The position numbers and the translations under genes are program-made. DNA of 64,000 bases. It comes from Roseobacter sp. Lineage in GTDB: Bacteria > Pseudomonadota > Alphaproteobacteria > Rhodobacterales > Rhodobacteraceae. Under the pieces are notes generated by a model that had not been told where the DNA came from, made no database searches, and was given only the letters and a program-made list of their open reading frames with translations. Below, in pieces: positions 63,491 through 64,000 of this stretch; position 1 is the stretch's first letter, and the number at the start of each line of letters is the position of its first letter. Location of the stretch: positions 1 through 64,000 of the forward strand of contig JAGXGZ010000043.1 of NCBI GenBank assembly GCA_024636495.1, given 5' to 3'.

Positions 63491-64000
63491 ATGCGCAGTG
63501 ATTTTGATCATGAATTGGAAGAGCGTCTGGTGCGCTATGCCGCCATCGACAGCCAAAGTGACGAAAATAGCCTGACCAGCCCGAGCACCGATATTCAACT
63601 GAACATGTCGCGTCTGCTGGTCGAAGAATTAACCGCGATGGGTGCTGCCGATGTGCACTTAACCGATTACGGCGTGGTGCTTGCGACGGTGCCCGCCACA
63701 GTCACAGGCGCGCCTGTGATGGGATGGTGCGCGCATGTGGACACCGCCCCGCAGTTCAACGCAACGGGGGTAAAGCCGGTTGTGCATCGCGGTTATAACG
63801 GCGGCGACATCACCTTTGCCGACGCGCCCGAGCTGAAACTGTCGCCTGAAAACGCGCCGTATTTGCGCGAAAAACAGGGCGAAGACATCATTACCGCCAG
63901 CGGCACCACGCTGCTGGGCGGCGACGACAAGGCGGGTGTGGCGATCATCATGACAGCCGCACGGCATCTGCTTGAAAACCCCGAGGTGCCCCATGGCGAT
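63491..64000 (+). CDS. pepT: Peptidase T (tripeptide aminopeptidase), N-terminal part
   Basis: The first 170 residues of an M20-family zinc aminopeptidase that removes N-terminal residues from tripeptides. It begins MRSDFDHELEERLVRYAAIDSQSDE. 'GAPVMGWCAHVDTAPQFNATGVKPVVHRGYNGGDI' holds the first metal His and the catalytic Asp, and 'TASGTTLLGGDDKAGVAIIMTAARHL' the bridging Asp. A strong AAGGAG precedes the ATG. The frame runs off the window edge, so it is truncated by the window, not in the genome. It is divergent from the AI-2E gene. Confidence 0.93.
   Translation, partial: MRSDFDHELEERLVRYAAIDSQSDENSLTSPSTDIQLNMSRLLVEELTAMGAADVHLTDYGVVLATVPATVTGAPVMGWCAHVDTAPQFNATGVKPVVHRGYNGGDITFADAPELKLSPENAPYLREKQGEDIITASGTTLLGGDDKAGVAIIMTAARHLLENPEVPHGD

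Noticed and set aside
1-64000. CRISPR arrays, phage genes, restriction or toxin-antitoxin systems
   Set aside because: No regularly spaced repeats, integrases, phage structural genes, methylases or paired toxin genes were recognised.

Overview
The window looks like a chromosomal segment of an alphaproteobacterium of the Rhodobacteraceae, most likely the Roseobacter group. This is inferred from gene content: an HdaA-type DnaA regulator beside ppk/ppx, a PccR/ScfR-type regulator near split pccB and pccA genes, a DUF2927 lipoprotein, a short 55-residue L33, an alphaproteobacterial RNase P RNA, and GC-rich hairpin plus AT-rich extragenic elements that recur between genes. I see no phage, plasmid, integrase, CRISPR array, tRNA or rRNA gene.

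Layout. (1) 2-676: the 3' part of a type I secretion adaptor (HlyD family). (2) 754-8458, minus strand: a tightly packed ten-gene run. In reading order it encodes a small membrane protein, XpaC-like, TelA-like, a DUF2927 lipoprotein, an SPFH-GYF protein, two cytochrome b561-like proteins, a double zinc-ribbon membrane protein, a nitroreductase and D-Tyr-tRNA deacylase. The first eight resemble an envelope-stress module, and this is the most interesting locus. (3) 8557-16866: translation and housekeeping genes (rluB-like, tadA, gatC-gatA, rnpB, rpmG) mixed with small membrane, lipoprotein and amidase genes, ending in a VIT-type transporter. (4) 16879-19908: a decayed region holding an SDR pseudogene, a DUF1272 gene, a Bax-inhibitor-1 gene and about 1.07 kb of AT-richer non-coding DNA. 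(5) 19909-24344: an XRE regulator, hisN, an 8-oxoguanine deaminase, a CAP protein and guanine deaminase. (6) 24459-36133: mgtE, 5-formyl-THF cyclo-ligase, a permease, ymdB, EamA exporters, two convergent SLC13-RCK permeases, yebC and a LysE exporter. (7) 36140-41536: betICBA with a clear palindromic operator, converting choline-O-sulfate to glycine betaine. (8) 41616-54288: a thermonuclease, then the propionyl-CoA locus: pccR, an MFS exporter, pccB, four small genes, pccA, DUF4174, a sulfotransferase-like gene and methylmalonyl-CoA mutase. (9) 54358-64000: VOC, GNAT, TerB-DnaJ and EEP-family genes, then the AI-2E, hdaA, ppk, ppx run on the minus strand, and the start of pepT.

How the genes work together. 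PccA and PccB carboxylate propionyl-CoA and the mutase passes the product to succinyl-CoA. TTTGCAAA-type motifs before pccR and pccB fit control by PccR. The bet operon makes an osmoprotectant from choline sulfate. PPK1 and PPX make and degrade polyphosphate. The two deaminases detoxify or salvage guanine and oxidised guanine.
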